64,000 nucleotides of DNA from Alphaproteobacteria bacterium (GTDB lineage: Bacteria; Pseudomonadota; Alphaproteobacteria; UBA7887): assembly GCA_030739735.1 (NCBI GenBank), contig JASLYQ010000003.1:120581-184580 (forward strand), written 5' to 3'. Shown piece after piece: positions 26,991 through 36,822 of this stretch. The position numbers were made by a program, and so were the translations under genes. The notes below the pieces were generated by a model that did no database searches, was not told the DNA's origin, and saw nothing but the letters and a program-made list of their open reading frames with translations. Position 1 is the first letter of the stretch. Every line of letters starts with the position of its first letter.

Positions 26991-28451
26991 TCAGGCGCCG
27001 AGCACGGCCGGGTACCAGGCCGCGCCCACCGCCAAGCTGCCGGCCGCGCCGGGTAATAGTGGCAACCAGCGCCGCGACGGGACGATGCCCTGACCAGCTA
27101 GCAAGCGATGGCCGAGTACGATGCTCCAGACGGCGCTCAATGCTAACAAGGCGGCCTTAAGGGCACGCACGCCACCATCGCCGAGGCCTAGCATTTGAAG
27201 GCCGCCGAACAGATCGCCGCCGAGTCCGAGCAGCAGAGAAACCATGGCGATCGGCAAAAATTGATAGCCGAGTTCGACGAAGCGGGTGCGAAACGAGCCG
27301 CTACCGCCGGCCATCCTGGCCAGCCGCGCCGCGGTGCCGGTGAGTGCGCCAAGTAGGATTACCGCAAGCGCGCTCCAGCCGAGCATGTAGCCACTGATGA
27401 GGAAGAAATCGAACCAGCGGAAGACCTCGCCCGCCTCCGGGTAGGCTGCCATTAGCCAGATCGGCCCCGGTTCGCCGAGCCAGTACCAGCCCTGCTCGAT
27501 GATCCAGTTGCCGAGCGCTAGGCGCAGCGCACCGTAGGAGTCGAGCACTAGCCAGAGAAAGCCGCCCAGCGCGGTGCCGGTGCCAATGAATAGGAATAGC
27601 ACTTCGGCCAAGTTAGCATTGTGCTCACGCACCGTCGCCACCTCCTCGGCGGGTGGGCGCAGTGTCAGGGACAGGCCGCCCTTGGCGCGTGGGTTGACGC
27701 AACGGAAGCAGCCGATGCAATGGCGCGATTCTGTCTTGCGGTTGAGCCAGATCATAGTTGGGCAGACGCCTCGCTCGGTCCAGTCATCGCCACCAGGTTG
27801 TGGGCGTTTCGGGCGGAAGTCGACAGCGCCAATGCGTGAATAGACGCCGAGCAGAAGGCCAATCGGACACATGTGTCGGCACCAGACGCGCTTGTTGCGC
27901 CCGTAGAGAAAGCCCACGACGATGGCGGCGGCGAGCACGCTGCCGAAGACGATAGCGGTAGCCGGTGCGTGGTCGCGAGCACCCGCGGTCTGGGCCCAGA
28001 TGGTGACGATGACGAAGCTAACGATAGGTGTTCCCGGCCACCGCACCCAGCCGGGAATGGGTCGGCGCAGGCCGCGCGTATTGGCCCATTCCGACGCCGC
28101 CCCCATGGGGCAGAGAAGGCCACACCAGCTACGCCCACTGAAGATCACCGAGAGAAAGACGAGGGGAAACCAGACCGCCCAGAGTGCGACATTGGCGAAG
28201 ACAGTGAAATGCGCGAAGACACCAGCGTCCGACGGCGGCCGGTCGAGTAATAGGGGCAGGAAAAGAATTGCCACGAAGATGACAAACATGCCGATGTGGA
28301 CCAGCGCAAGGCGGTCGCGGTGGACAATGAAAAATGCCTCAATGCGCGCGGCAACGCCCGGCAACAACCCGTCCCGGGCAGAAGGGGGCGGCACATCGTG
28401 TGCGGCCAATGCCATAGTTCTACTTGGCTTATCCGAGCAAGTTCCGGCCAC
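26991..28451 (-). CDS. Polytopic membrane iron-sulfur protein (NapH/CcoG-like)
   Basis: A 486-residue protein with about eight or more hydrophobic segments. Cysteine motifs are CGLLCPMG (Cys110, 114), CRHMCPIG (Cys191, 195), Cys230, and a ferredoxin-like CIGCFRC followed by NP (Cys245, 248, 251). This pattern marks NapH/CcoG-type membrane electron-transfer proteins. Membrane Fe-S proteins occur in P19 iron-uptake clusters, so a role in reducing ferric iron at the membrane is plausible but inferred. The start is a GTG with a distant GGAG; ATG at 28415 is an alternative that removes 12 residues. It is divergent from the di-heme oxidoreductase. Confidence 0.82.
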   Translation of the reverse strand: MAGTCSDKPSRTMALAAHDVPPPSARDGLLPGVAARIEAFFIVHRDRLALVHIGMFVIFVAILFLPLLLDRPPSDAGVFAHFTVFANVALWAVWFPLVFLSVIFSGRSWCGLLCPMGAASEWANTRGLRRPIPGWVRWPGTPIVSFVIVTIWAQTAGARDHAPATAIVFGSVLAAAIVVGFLYGRNKRVWCRHMCPIGLLLGVYSRIGAVDFRPKRPQPGGDDWTERGVCPTMIWLNRKTESRHCIGCFRCVNPRAKGGLSLTLRPPAEEVATVREHNANLAEVLFLFIGTGTALGGFLWLVLDSYGALRLALGNWIIEQGWYWLGEPGPIWLMAAYPEAGEVFRWFDFFLISGYMLGWSALAVILLGALTGTAARLARMAGGSGSFRTRFVELGYQFLPIAMVSLLLGLGGDLFGGLQMLGLGDGGVRALKAALLALSAVWSIVLGHRLLAGQGIVPSRRWLPLLPGAAGSLAVGAAWYPAVLGA

Positions 28452-28666
28452 GGCGTCGCGGTCTCCACGGGTAGGTACTGCGACTGATTTTTACTCTCAT
28501 TTGGATTGCGCGGCAAGCAAAGCGGAATCTATTGTCGCGCCTTTCGGTATGACGTCGAGAATTTTTACGGGTGGTCCATTTCTTCGGTAAAACAAATTGT
28601 TATTTCTCGAATCCAGAAGATTTTCTGGCTATCTTTGCGCCGACCTTGGAGGAGAAACTTTCATTG

Positions 28667-30169
28667 ATGCGACCCACAATCATTTTCCTGGCCATGGTCG
28701 CCGGGTTGGGCGCCAACCCGGCAGCGGCGTTGGATTCTCAAGTCCCCCTGCTGGATCTGTCAGGGCAGGATACTTGGCAGTTCGGCGAGGTCAATTACGG
28801 CGCTGAGTATAATCTTTGGGCTTGGCAAAATTTCGGCCAACCCGTGGACCAGGGCAAGGTCGTGCCGGCGGCATTTTCGGCCGATGAGGCAACGGTTTTC
28901 TCGAATACCGATGAATCCTTTTCCGCGCCGATCTTCACCCTGGAAGGGAAGACGCTGCGAGCGTTCGCCTTTGGCCGTCACCTGTTCCGCAGGCATTGGA
29001 CGAACGCGCCGGACGCAGCCGAAGGTTTTGACGGCCTCGGGCCGACATTCAATCGGATCTCCTGTTCCGGTTGTCACACGCGCGACGGTCGCGGTCGGCC
29101 GCCAGCTAGTATCGACGAGCCTATGAAGTCTATGCTGGTGCGTCTCAGCGTGCCGGGCGTGGCCGAGAATGGTGGGCCGGTGCCGCATCCGCTCTACGGC
29201 CTACAGCTTCAGGACAAAGGCATCCCGGGTGTCCCGGAGGAAGGACGCGCAACGATCCACTATCGGGATATTGAAGGCAGTTTCGCAGACGGCCAGCCCT
29301 ATCGGTTGCGGGCGCCAGTCTATACTTTCACCGATATGAAGTACGGTCCGCTAGGCAACCAAGCGCTATTTTCGCCACGCGTTGCACCAGCGACATACGG
29401 CCTCGGCTTGCTTGAGGCCGTCAACGAGGCGGCGATAGCGGCGGCTGCCGACCCCGATGACATGAATGGCGACGGCATATCGGGTACGGTCAATCGAGTT
29501 TGGGATCCTGCTACCGGAAACGAGCAACTCGGCCGCTTCGGCTGGAAGGCGAATACGGCGAGCCTTTACACCCAGATTGCTGCGGCTGCACACGGTGATA
29601 TGGGCATCACATCGAGCCTCTTCCCGGCCGACAACTGTACGGCTGTGCAAACCGCCTGCATGGCCGTGGCCAGCGACGCCGCGCCCGAGCTAGACGATCA
29701 AAGTCTGCATATGCTGGCCATCTATGCGCGCTCGCTGTCGGTGCCGGCGCGGCGCGATCCGAACAATCCCAAGGCACAGAGGGGCAAAGCGTTGTTCGAG
29801 TCCATCGGCTGCGCAGCGTGCCACACGCCGACCCTGACTACCGGTCAGGACACAATTCTACCCGAGCTCGCCGGTCAGACGATCCATCCTTACACCGACC
29901 TTCTGCTGCACGATATGGGCGAGGGCCTTGCCGACGGCCGTCCGGACTTTTTGGCCTCGGGTCAGGAATGGCGCACTTCGCCGCTGTGGGGCATCGGCTT
30001 GGTTCAGCGCGTCAATCTGCATCGTCGGTTCTTGCATGACGGCCGTGCAGAGGGTCTGATGGAAGCAGTGCTATGGCACGGTGGTGAGGCAGAGATCGCC
30101 CGCGATGCGGTGATCGCCATGCCTAAAGCCGATCGCGAGGCTTTGCTGGTTTTTTTGCGCTCTCTTTAG
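28667..30169 (+). CDS. Di-heme oxidoreductase (DUF1111, cytochrome c peroxidase-like)
   Basis: A 500-residue exported c-type cytochrome. A signal peptide (MRPTIIFLAMVAGLG...AAA) precedes two heme-binding motifs, CSGCH (133-137) and CAACH (382-386). The protein belongs to the thiol/di-heme oxidoreductase group often found beside imelysin and iron genes. The start at ATG 28667 is chosen for the signal peptide; GGAGGAG lies 12 bases upstream, a long spacing, and a TTG just before the ATG is possible. It is divergent from the Fe-S membrane protein, so the two may share control and an electron path across the periplasm. Confidence 0.85.
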   Translation: MRPTIIFLAMVAGLGANPAAALDSQVPLLDLSGQDTWQFGEVNYGAEYNLWAWQNFGQPVDQGKVVPAAFSADEATVFSNTDESFSAPIFTLEGKTLRAFAFGRHLFRRHWTNAPDAAEGFDGLGPTFNRISCSGCHTRDGRGRPPASIDEPMKSMLVRLSVPGVAENGGPVPHPLYGLQLQDKGIPGVPEEGRATIHYRDIEGSFADGQPYRLRAPVYTFTDMKYGPLGNQALFSPRVAPATYGLGLLEAVNEAAIAAAADPDDMNGDGISGTVNRVWDPATGNEQLGRFGWKANTASLYTQIAAAAHGDMGITSSLFPADNCTAVQTACMAVASDAAPELDDQSLHMLAIYARSLSVPARRDPNNPKAQRGKALFESIGCAACHTPTLTTGQDTILPELAGQTIHPYTDLLLHDMGEGLADGRPDFLASGQEWRTSPLWGIGLVQRVNLHRRFLHDGRAEGLMEAVLWHGGEAEIARDAVIAMPKADREALLVFLRSL

Positions 30170-30363
30170 CGAGTTTTTCATTAAGGGCAGGGTCCTGGGT
30201 TATCGGACTTTCTCCCAGTTTTATAGTCATTATTGTGCTAACTATAAAGGTTCGATGATAGAATATCGAGTAGCATGGCATAAAAATATGCTAATGTAAC
30301 GCTAGCCTGGTCCGATATTTATTCTAATAAACTCATAAGAATTAGTATGACGCGGCATGAGTT

Positions 30364-31521
30364 TTATTTTTTCCGATATGGGGAATATTCACGACCTACC
30401 TCGGCTATCTCCAAATCAACTTGTTCGCGTTCGCGTTCAAGATGGTCTGCAATGGCCTTGCGCAAAGCTGGGTCGACAATCCAATGGGCGCTATAGGTGT
30501 GCCGTGGCAAGTAGCCACGATGAATCTTGTGTGGTCCCTGTGCGCCTGCCTCTACCCAGTTCAACCCATGAGCGATCGCGAAATCGATAGCCTGGTAGTA
30601 GCAGGCCTCGAAGTGCAGGCAATCATGGTCTTCCAGACAACCCCAGTTGCGCCCGAACAGAGTATCATCACCGATGAAGTTCAACGCACCCGCGACCCAT
30701 CGACCGGCGCGCTCGCACATAACCAAGGCCACGCGGTCGGCAAGGCGCTCGTGCAGTAGCTCAAAAAAAGCACGATTGAGGTAGGGCGAGCCCCATTTTC
30801 GGCTGCCGGTGTCTATGTAGAAGGCATAGAAGGCATCCCAATGGGCCGGCTTCAACTCGGAACCGCTTAAAATTTGGATGTCAATGCCGTTCGCGACGGC
30901 CCGCGCGCGTTCCTTGCGTATCATCTTGCGCTTGCGCGCCGTCAAAGTGGCAAGAAAGTCGTTGAAGTCCCCGAAACCCTGGTTCTGCCAATGGAATTGC
31001 TCGCTGGTGCGCAGCAACAGGCCAGCCTCACCCATCTGCCGCCATTCGGCCTCGGTGGAGTAGGTGATATGTAGCGAAGAGGCTTTGAGATGGGTCGTTA
31101 GTTGCACAGCCGCTGACAAGACCGCCTTGCGATGATGCTCGGCGTTGGGTCCGGGCTCTGTTAGCAACCGTGGCCCGGTCGCCGGGGTGAAGGGGACTGA
31201 AGCCTGCAGCTTTGGATAATAGCGCCCACCGGCGCGCTCATAGGCGTCCGCCCAACCGTGATCGAAGATGTATTCCCCGTGGGAGTGGTTTTTCAGATAG
31301 GCGGGTAGGGCGCTGACGGCCTTGCCAGCCTCGTCCTCGACCACTACGTGGCGCGGCAACCAGCCGGTCTCGGCGGCACAGCAGCCGCTGTCTTCGAGCG
31401 CGTTGAGGAAGGCGTAAGAAAGGAACGGGTTGGCCGTGCCAGCGAGGCGGTCCCAGTCCGCCGGCCCGATCTCGCCGATGCTCGAGACGGCGCGCGCGGT
31501 ATAGCGTCCGCGCTCGCTCAC
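30364..31521 (-). CDS. GNAT-family N-acetyltransferase (COG3146 type)
   Basis: A 385-residue protein of the large GNAT-like family related to peptidoglycan-interbridge acyltransferases. Recognisable family segments are NPFLSYAFLNALEDSG near the start, LTARKRKMIRKER in the middle and GAQGPHKIHRGYLP near the end. Its substrate is unknown. It is the last gene of a minus-strand operon behind RidA and a class III aminotransferase, 16 bases after the latter. The AT-rich region 30170-30363 downstream holds a small GCATA/TATGC hairpin but no gene. Confidence 0.85.
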   Translation of the reverse strand: MSERGRYTARAVSSIGEIGPADWDRLAGTANPFLSYAFLNALEDSGCCAAETGWLPRHVVVEDEAGKAVSALPAYLKNHSHGEYIFDHGWADAYERAGGRYYPKLQASVPFTPATGPRLLTEPGPNAEHHRKAVLSAAVQLTTHLKASSLHITYSTEAEWRQMGEAGLLLRTSEQFHWQNQGFGDFNDFLATLTARKRKMIRKERARAVANGIDIQILSGSELKPAHWDAFYAFYIDTGSRKWGSPYLNRAFFELLHERLADRVALVMCERAGRWVAGALNFIGDDTLFGRNWGCLEDHDCLHFEACYYQAIDFAIAHGLNWVEAGAQGPHKIHRGYLPRHTYSAHWIVDPALRKAIADHLEREREQVDLEIAEVGREYSPYRKK

Positions 31522-31537
31522 CGGCAGCGGAGTGCGT

Positions 31538-32944
31538 TCACGGCGCCGACCATTCTCCGTTTGCGGTCAGCTCGGCTGCGACGGCGCCTAACGCCCGGTC
31601 GAACTTGGTCACCATCTCCTCAACGTCGGCCTCGTTGATGACCAACGGTGGCGAGAAGCAGACGCTGTTGACCACGCCCCGATTGATCATGCCTTCGTTC
31701 ATCAGCTTGGCGGCGAGGCGTGGGCCGATCTTGGATGCAAGGTCGAACGGCTCCTTTGCACTCTTGTCCTTGATCAGTTCGACTGCCGCGAGCAGACCGG
31801 CGCCGCGCACCTCACCCACCAGCGGATGCTCGGCGAAGGCCTCACGCAGGCGGCTTTGGAAGAGGGGCGCTATCTTCGCTGCAGCACCGACCAGGTCCTC
31901 GCGCTGCATGATCTCGATGGTCTTGAGGCCTGCAGCAGCCGCAATTGGATGGCCGCCATAGGTATAGCCATGGGCGAAGGGTCCGATCTCGGGTGAGCCC
32001 TCCTTGAGCACGCTCCAAACCTTTTCCGAGATCACCGCCGCTGACATGGGCACATAGGCGCTGGTTAAGCCCTTGGCGATTGAGATCATGTCAGGCTCGA
32101 GGTTAAAGTAGTTGGTGCCGAACCACGTGCCCATGCGTCCGAAGCCGCAAATCACTTCATCGGCGATGAACAGCACGTCGTGCTTGCGCAGCACGGGCTG
32201 GATGCCCTCGAAATAGCCCTCAGGCGGCACGATTACACCGCCCGCGCCCATCACCGGTTCGGCGATGAAGGCGGCGACCGTGTCCGGCCCTTCGCGCTCG
32301 ATAAGGTCGTCCAGATCCTGCGCCAGCTTGGCCGAGAACTCCCGCTCGCTCATGTCTTCAGGTTTGTTCCAGTAGGCGTGCGGCGAGGAGGTATGCAGGA
32401 AACCGGGTAGGGGCAGGTTGAACGACTTGTGGATCGGCGGCAGGCCCGTCAGGCTCGCTGCGGCCACCGTCACGCCGTGATAGGCTCCCTGGCGCGAAAT
32501 GAATTTCTTTTTCTCAGGTTTTCCACGTAAATTATTGTAATACCATACGAGTTTAACTTGCGTATCATTCGCTTCCGAGCCTGAATTACAGAAGAATACC
32601 TTGCTCATATGCTCGGGCATCACGCTTAATACCTTGTCGGCAAGGCGGATGGCGGGCTCCTGTGCCATGGCGAAGAACAGGTGGTAATAAGCTAGCTTAC
32701 CTGCCTGCTCGGCGATGGCGTCGGCCATCTCTTGGCGGCCGTAGCCGATATTGACGCACCACAGCCCGCCCATGGCATCGAGATACTCGCGGCCCTCCAG
32801 ATCGCGCAGGCGCGCACCGCTGCCGCCCGCTACAACGACCGAGCCGCTCTCCTGGTGGTCGACGATCGAGGTGTAGGGATGCAGCAGTGACTGCTTGTCC
32901 ATCTCATCGAGGGACAGATTGCGCGGGGCTTCATTGGGGCTCAT
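31538..32944 (-). CDS. Class III PLP aminotransferase (omega-amine/putrescine:pyruvate type)
   Basis: A 468-residue fold-type I aminotransferase. FFCNSGSEANDTQ, the pyridine-ring aspartate in FIADEVICGFGR and the PLP lysine in SIAKGLTSAY are all present. The closest functional group is omega-amino acid or polyamine:pyruvate transaminases; the exact amine is not determined. Codons around 32500-32600 are much richer in A+T than the rest (23 G+C of 60 in 32521-32580). It lies 11 bases after RidA, which removes reactive enamine by-products of PLP enzymes. Confidence 0.9.
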   Translation of the reverse strand: MSPNEAPRNLSLDEMDKQSLLHPYTSIVDHQESGSVVVAGGSGARLRDLEGREYLDAMGGLWCVNIGYGRQEMADAIAEQAGKLAYYHLFFAMAQEPAIRLADKVLSVMPEHMSKVFFCNSGSEANDTQVKLVWYYNNLRGKPEKKKFISRQGAYHGVTVAAASLTGLPPIHKSFNLPLPGFLHTSSPHAYWNKPEDMSEREFSAKLAQDLDDLIEREGPDTVAAFIAEPVMGAGGVIVPPEGYFEGIQPVLRKHDVLFIADEVICGFGRMGTWFGTNYFNLEPDMISIAKGLTSAYVPMSAAVISEKVWSVLKEGSPEIGPFAHGYTYGGHPIAAAAGLKTIEIMQREDLVGAAAKIAPLFQSRLREAFAEHPLVGEVRGAGLLAAVELIKDKSAKEPFDLASKIGPRLAAKLMNEGMINRGVVNSVCFSPPLVINEADVEEMVTKFDRALGAVAAELTANGEWSAP

Positions 32945-32955
32945 GGCATGGTTCC

Positions 32956-33423
32956 TCAGCCAATTTCGAAAATGCCGTCAACCTCGACCGCGACATTGCG
33001 CGGCAGCGAGCCGGCACCGACAGCAAAGCGGGCATGGCGGCCGGCATCGCCGAATACCTCGACCATCAGGTCCGACGCACCGTTGGCGACCTCGGGCTGG
33101 CGGTCGAAGCCGGCCGGACAGTTGACGAAGACGCCGAGCTTGATGCAGCGCCGCATACGGTTGAGGTCACCATTGCAGGCCACTTTGAGCTGTGCCAGTA
33201 GGTTCAGCGCGCAAGTGCGCGCCGCTTGCTGACCTTCCTCGATGTCATAGTCCTCGCCGACAACGCCGCGGAACTTGACCTCGCCGTTCCAGAAGGGGAT
33301 CTGCCCAGCGATGAAAACCTGGTTGTCAGTGACCACGAACGGCACGTAGTTCGCCGCCGGTATTGCTGCCTCTGGCAATTCGATGCCTAGGTCGGCAAGT
33401 CGAGCTTCAACGTCTCCCGCCAT
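32956..33423 (-). CDS. RidA/YjgF-family enamine deaminase
   Basis: A 155-residue protein of the longer RidA subgroup. Typical segments are VFIAGQIPFWNGEV and HARFAVGAGSLPRNVAVEVDG, which contains the conserved arginine region. RidA proteins hydrolyse reactive enamines and imines made by PLP enzymes; here it leads an operon with an aminotransferase. I chose ATG 33423 because GGGAG lies 7 bases upstream and homologues start near here; an upstream start at 33456 is less likely. Confidence 0.88.
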   Translation of the reverse strand: MAGDVEARLADLGIELPEAAIPAANYVPFVVTDNQVFIAGQIPFWNGEVKFRGVVGEDYDIEEGQQAARTCALNLLAQLKVACNGDLNRMRRCIKLGVFVNCPAGFDRQPEVANGASDLMVEVFGDAGRHARFAVGAGSLPRNVAVEVDGIFEIG

Positions 33424-33598
33424 CTCAGTCTCCCATTTCGCATGTGGGCAGAGCATAGGCGGGCCGGCGCCTGCGTGCCAGCCTCTTCAGTGTGTTTGCT
33501 TCCGTCTCTGGGCTCTTTTTTTGTCCACGTCGCGCCTTTATAGTTGTGTGTGGGCCGACTTTTCGGTCCCTCCCGATTTATCCTAAGGCGATGGCACA

Positions 33599-34420
33599 AT
33601 GAGCGTGGTGGGCAGAGGCTTAACGGGTGCGCTGGCATTGGCGCTTAGCTGGGTCGTGGGTGCGGCGGCGGCCGAATTGAGGCCCCACCGCGCCCTCTAC
33701 GAAATAGAGCTGGCGACAGTGCGCGGCTCCAGCGATATCACCGCGCTCAGCGGGCGTATGGTGCTGGAGTGGGTCGACGCTTGCGATGGCTGGACCGTCA
33801 ACCAGAAAGTACGAATGCAGTTTACCAGCCGTGAGGGATCGGAGCTTCACAACGAGTTCAGCTTCTCATCTTTCGAATCGAAGAACGGCGATAATTTCCG
33901 CTTCACTATGCGCTCGCTGGCCAACGGAAACCCCCTTGAGGAGTTCGTCGGGGTGGCAACGCGCGGGCGGGCCGGTGCTGTGGCGCGCTTTACCGAGCCG
34001 CCGGATGAGAAGCTGGTGCTGCCGCGCGATACATTATTTCCGACAGAGCACCTGTTCGTACTTGTCGAAGGTGCGCTGACTGGAGAGACCTGGGTCGGCA
34101 AGACCGTGTTCAGCGGCACCGGCCTGGACAGCCTGCACGAAGTTACCGCCTTCATCGGTAAGGAGATTCCTGCCGGCTCGAAACCTGTACCCATGGCAGG
34201 CGAAGGCGACGAGGAAATCGTGGCGCTGGCAGACCTGCGCTCTTGGCCTGTCTCGATGGCTTATTTCCCTTACGACCAGCAGGACGCAAAGCCTGGGTTC
34301 GAGATGGCCTACCGCCTAATGGAAAACGGTGTCGCTGGCGTCCTTACTCTCGACTACGGCGACTTTGCTATGCGTGCCACCCTGGCCAGACTGGAAATAT
34401 TGCCCGTGCCGGACTGCTAG
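33599..34420 (+). CDS. EipB-like periplasmic envelope-integrity protein (DUF1849)
   Basis: A 273-residue exported protein with a signal peptide (about residues 1-25). The mature part has the DUF1849 pattern: RPHRALYEIEL at the start, WTVNQKVRMQF and SFSSFESKNGDNFRF in the middle. Two cysteines, Cys62 (DACDGW) and the last residue Cys273, match the conserved disulfide of Brucella EipB, a beta-spiral protein needed for cell-envelope integrity. It stands alone, divergent from RidA. Family assignment is confident; the envelope role is by analogy. Confidence 0.85.
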   Translation: MSVVGRGLTGALALALSWVVGAAAAELRPHRALYEIELATVRGSSDITALSGRMVLEWVDACDGWTVNQKVRMQFTSREGSELHNEFSFSSFESKNGDNFRFTMRSLANGNPLEEFVGVATRGRAGAVARFTEPPDEKLVLPRDTLFPTEHLFVLVEGALTGETWVGKTVFSGTGLDSLHEVTAFIGKEIPAGSKPVPMAGEGDEEIVALADLRSWPVSMAYFPYDQQDAKPGFEMAYRLMENGVAGVLTLDYGDFAMRATLARLEILPVPDC

Positions 34421-34688
34421 ATGCGCGGACGCCTATTCGATAAGCAAAGCAGTTATTTCTTGAATGATGGAAACGTGACTTAGTGCACCAGGAAAATTGC
34501 ACGTGGATACTTAGGCTCCTGCAAAACCTTGCTCGGCGGCCTTGCGATATCGCGTCACCGTTTCGGTGTTGTTGCTGAGAAATATGGCGCTAACTCTGCT
34601 GCCGACCTGCGTTACTCACCCGACTCGTGTCCCCTGTGGTGTCTCGATAAAAGTAACCCAGGACGTCGGACAGTAAACAAATCGAGGC

Positions 34689-35852
34689 TCACCCTGGAAA
34701 CCGCTCCAGCATGTCCGGTGGGTCGGCATCCTCTGCATCGGCAAGGTTGGTAACGCCGATGCCGAGCAGGCGGAAGCGGGTGAAGTCTATTTCGCGCGTC
34801 AGAAGCGTCCGTCCGGCATTGCCGATGACATCGGCGCGCCGTGTCGGCGCGGCAAGGGTTACCGAACGTGTGCGCAGGCTAAAGTCCGACGTCTTAAGCT
34901 TGAGTACGATGGTTTTTCCCGACCGCTGTGCTTGCGCTAGCCTCTCGGCGACACGGGTGCTGAGGCGCTGTAGTATGGGGTCTAGCTCTTCCAACGTGGC
35001 GAGATCGCGCGCGAAGGTAGTTTCAGCCGATAGGCTCTTCGCCTCACCGCGTGGCTCAACTGGGCGGCTGTCCTCACCTACGGCGAAGCGTGCCAACCGG
35101 TGGCCGATACTGCCATAGCGGCGCATCAGCTCGGCCTCGTCGCGGTTCTGCAATTGGCTAATACGGTTGATGCCGTCACGTTGCAGGCGCTGTGCGAGGG
35201 CTGGGCCGACGCCCCAGATGCGGCGCACCGGCAGGTCAGCAAGAAAGGCGCGTGCGTCGTCGCGACCCAGCACAGAGAAGCCACGCGGTTTGTCGAGGTC
35301 CGAGGCGAGCTTGGCAAGGAACTTATTGTGGCTGAGGCCGATCGACACCGTGATCCCCACCTCGCGCTCGATGCGACCCGCAAGCTCAGCCAAGCGCGCC
35401 GCCGCTGGACGTTCCGCCCCGCTCAAGTCGAGGAAGGCTTCGTCGATTGACAAGGGTTGCAGCCGTGGCGTCGTGTCGGCCATGAGGGCGCGGATCTTGC
35501 GACTCGCCGCCTGGTACTTGGGCATATCGGGGCGCAGGACGATGGCGTCGGGGCAGCGTTGTAAAGCCTGGAACATGGGCATCGCCGAATGGATGCCGTA
35601 GAGTCGGGCGACGTAACAGGCTGTGCTGACGACGCCGCGTCTGCCGCCACCGATAATCACCGGCTTGTCGGTCAGCGAGGGATCATCGTGTTTTTCCACC
35701 GCAGCATAGAAGGCGTCGCAGTCGAGGTGGGCGATGCTGAGAGAGAAGAGTTCCGCGTGTCGCACGAGGCGAGGGCTGGCGCAGATACCGCAGCGGTCGT
35801 TGACGGAGTTTTGGCCGCGCTCGCCACAGTCCCGGCACAGCCAGGCGCTCAC
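34689..35852 (-). CDS. dinB: DNA polymerase IV with N-terminal zinc ribbon
   Basis: Y-family translesion polymerase of 387 residues. A four-cysteine ribbon (CRDC near residue 6 and CGIC near 21) precedes the palm, typical of many alphaproteobacterial DinB proteins. Catalytic motifs are HLDCDAFYAAVE and LSIDEAFLDLSG, followed by helix-hairpin-helix and little-finger domains. The GTG start overlaps the stop of a small upstream frame by 4 bases. I saw no LexA box. The 268 bases downstream (34421-34688) hold no gene I can support. Confidence 0.94.
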   Translation of the reverse strand: MSAWLCRDCGERGQNSVNDRCGICASPRLVRHAELFSLSIAHLDCDAFYAAVEKHDDPSLTDKPVIIGGGRRGVVSTACYVARLYGIHSAMPMFQALQRCPDAIVLRPDMPKYQAASRKIRALMADTTPRLQPLSIDEAFLDLSGAERPAAARLAELAGRIEREVGITVSIGLSHNKFLAKLASDLDKPRGFSVLGRDDARAFLADLPVRRIWGVGPALAQRLQRDGINRISQLQNRDEAELMRRYGSIGHRLARFAVGEDSRPVEPRGEAKSLSAETTFARDLATLEELDPILQRLSTRVAERLAQAQRSGKTIVLKLKTSDFSLRTRSVTLAAPTRRADVIGNAGRTLLTREIDFTRFRLLGIGVTNLADAEDADPPDMLERFPG

Positions 35853-35989
35853 CCCACGACCCTCTCGGGCTCAGGCAGGAGCCAGGTTGTCCCACGCACG
35901 CTGACGGATTCGCCATGGGAGTTGTGCAGCAGGTGCGTCACCATAGCATCGAGAAATCCAGGGCGACCAGGGTTAGGGAAGCGTCCCAT
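35849..35989 (-). CDS. Small upstream frame coupled to dinB, hypothetical
   Basis: A 46-codon frame (start MGRFPNPGRPG, end PEPERVVG) whose TGA overlaps the dinB GTG, which would allow translational coupling. The ATG has no clear ribosome-binding site, and I recognise no family. It may be a leader peptide, a gene remnant or chance. The rest of 35990-36140 is AT-rich and contains nothing I can name. Confidence 0.25.
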   Translation of the reverse strand: MGRFPNPGRPGFLDAMVTHLLHNSHGESVSVRGTTWLLPEPERVVG

Positions 35990-36140
35990 AAAGGTTGTCG
36001 GAAGCCGACAGCCCACCGCCGGGTCCCACTAGGCGGAGATGAAGAGTGTTGATTATGTATACCAAGTTCACACTAGATAATACGGATGGTGATCTATTGT
36101 TTATATAATGCTGCCTAGTTTTTCCCCTATGCACGCCTGC

Positions 36141-36815
36141 TCAAAACCCAGCGGCGTCTAGCTCGGCCTCGATCAGCCGGCGCGCCTCGGCCCAATCGTC
36201 CGCGCGATGGTGACTATGGGGCGAAGCGGCCAAAAGCCGGGCCAGACGTGGGTCGGAAATCATGTGCAGTCGCCGCACATGTTCGGCATGGCGCGCGACA
36301 GAGCCATGGTGGTTGGGCCCGTCATCGATGAAGAACACGGGCGCCGAAACAGCCTCGGCAATGACGGCGACCAAAGGCCCCTTTGGGCCCGCGCCCGCAA
36401 TCAGAGGATAGCCCATGCCATGGCGCTTCAGAGCCTCCTGGCGCACCGTCCGTTGATCGAAAGGCAAATTGCTGAGTACGACGATCTGTAGCCGTTCGCT
36501 GAGGGCCGCGAGCGCTTCTGCGGCGCCATCTACCGGCGCCATGCTGGCTGTGCGTTCATAGAAGAAGGTGGCGAGTAAGTTGCGAACATCGGCGCCGTCC
36601 ACAGGGCTCGAGTCCACACGTCGGCGAATATTTCCAGTCAACGCGAAAGACGACCAGTCGAAAAAATAACCAGTGTCTTCCAGATAGGTTTCGAACGCGG
36701 CCATAAAGGCGAAGAGAACCTCGTCCGCGTCGGAAATCAGCAGCGGCCGACTGGGCTTCAGGCTGAGGTCGTCGAGTTGCGCCAGCTGCTCGGGAGCGAT
36801 GCCGTGTTTTGTCAT
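36141..36815 (-). CDS. HAD-superfamily hydrolase
   Basis: A 224-residue HAD phosphatase-like protein. Motif I is LLISDADEVL (Asp-x-Asp), motif II VVLSN, the motif III lysine is probably in GPKGPL, and motif IV is FIDDGPNHHGS. A helical cap lies between motifs I and II. The natural substrate cannot be told. It precedes the DUF3572 protein's stop by 8 bases in operon order rpmG, PilZ-like, DUF3572, HAD. Confidence 0.85.
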   Translation of the reverse strand: MTKHGIAPEQLAQLDDLSLKPSRPLLISDADEVLFAFMAAFETYLEDTGYFFDWSSFALTGNIRRRVDSSPVDGADVRNLLATFFYERTASMAPVDGAAEALAALSERLQIVVLSNLPFDQRTVRQEALKRHGMGYPLIAGAGPKGPLVAVIAEAVSAPVFFIDDGPNHHGSVARHAEHVRRLHMISDPRLARLLAASPHSHHRADDWAEARRLIEAELDAAGF

Positions 36816-36822
36816 CCGGTCA

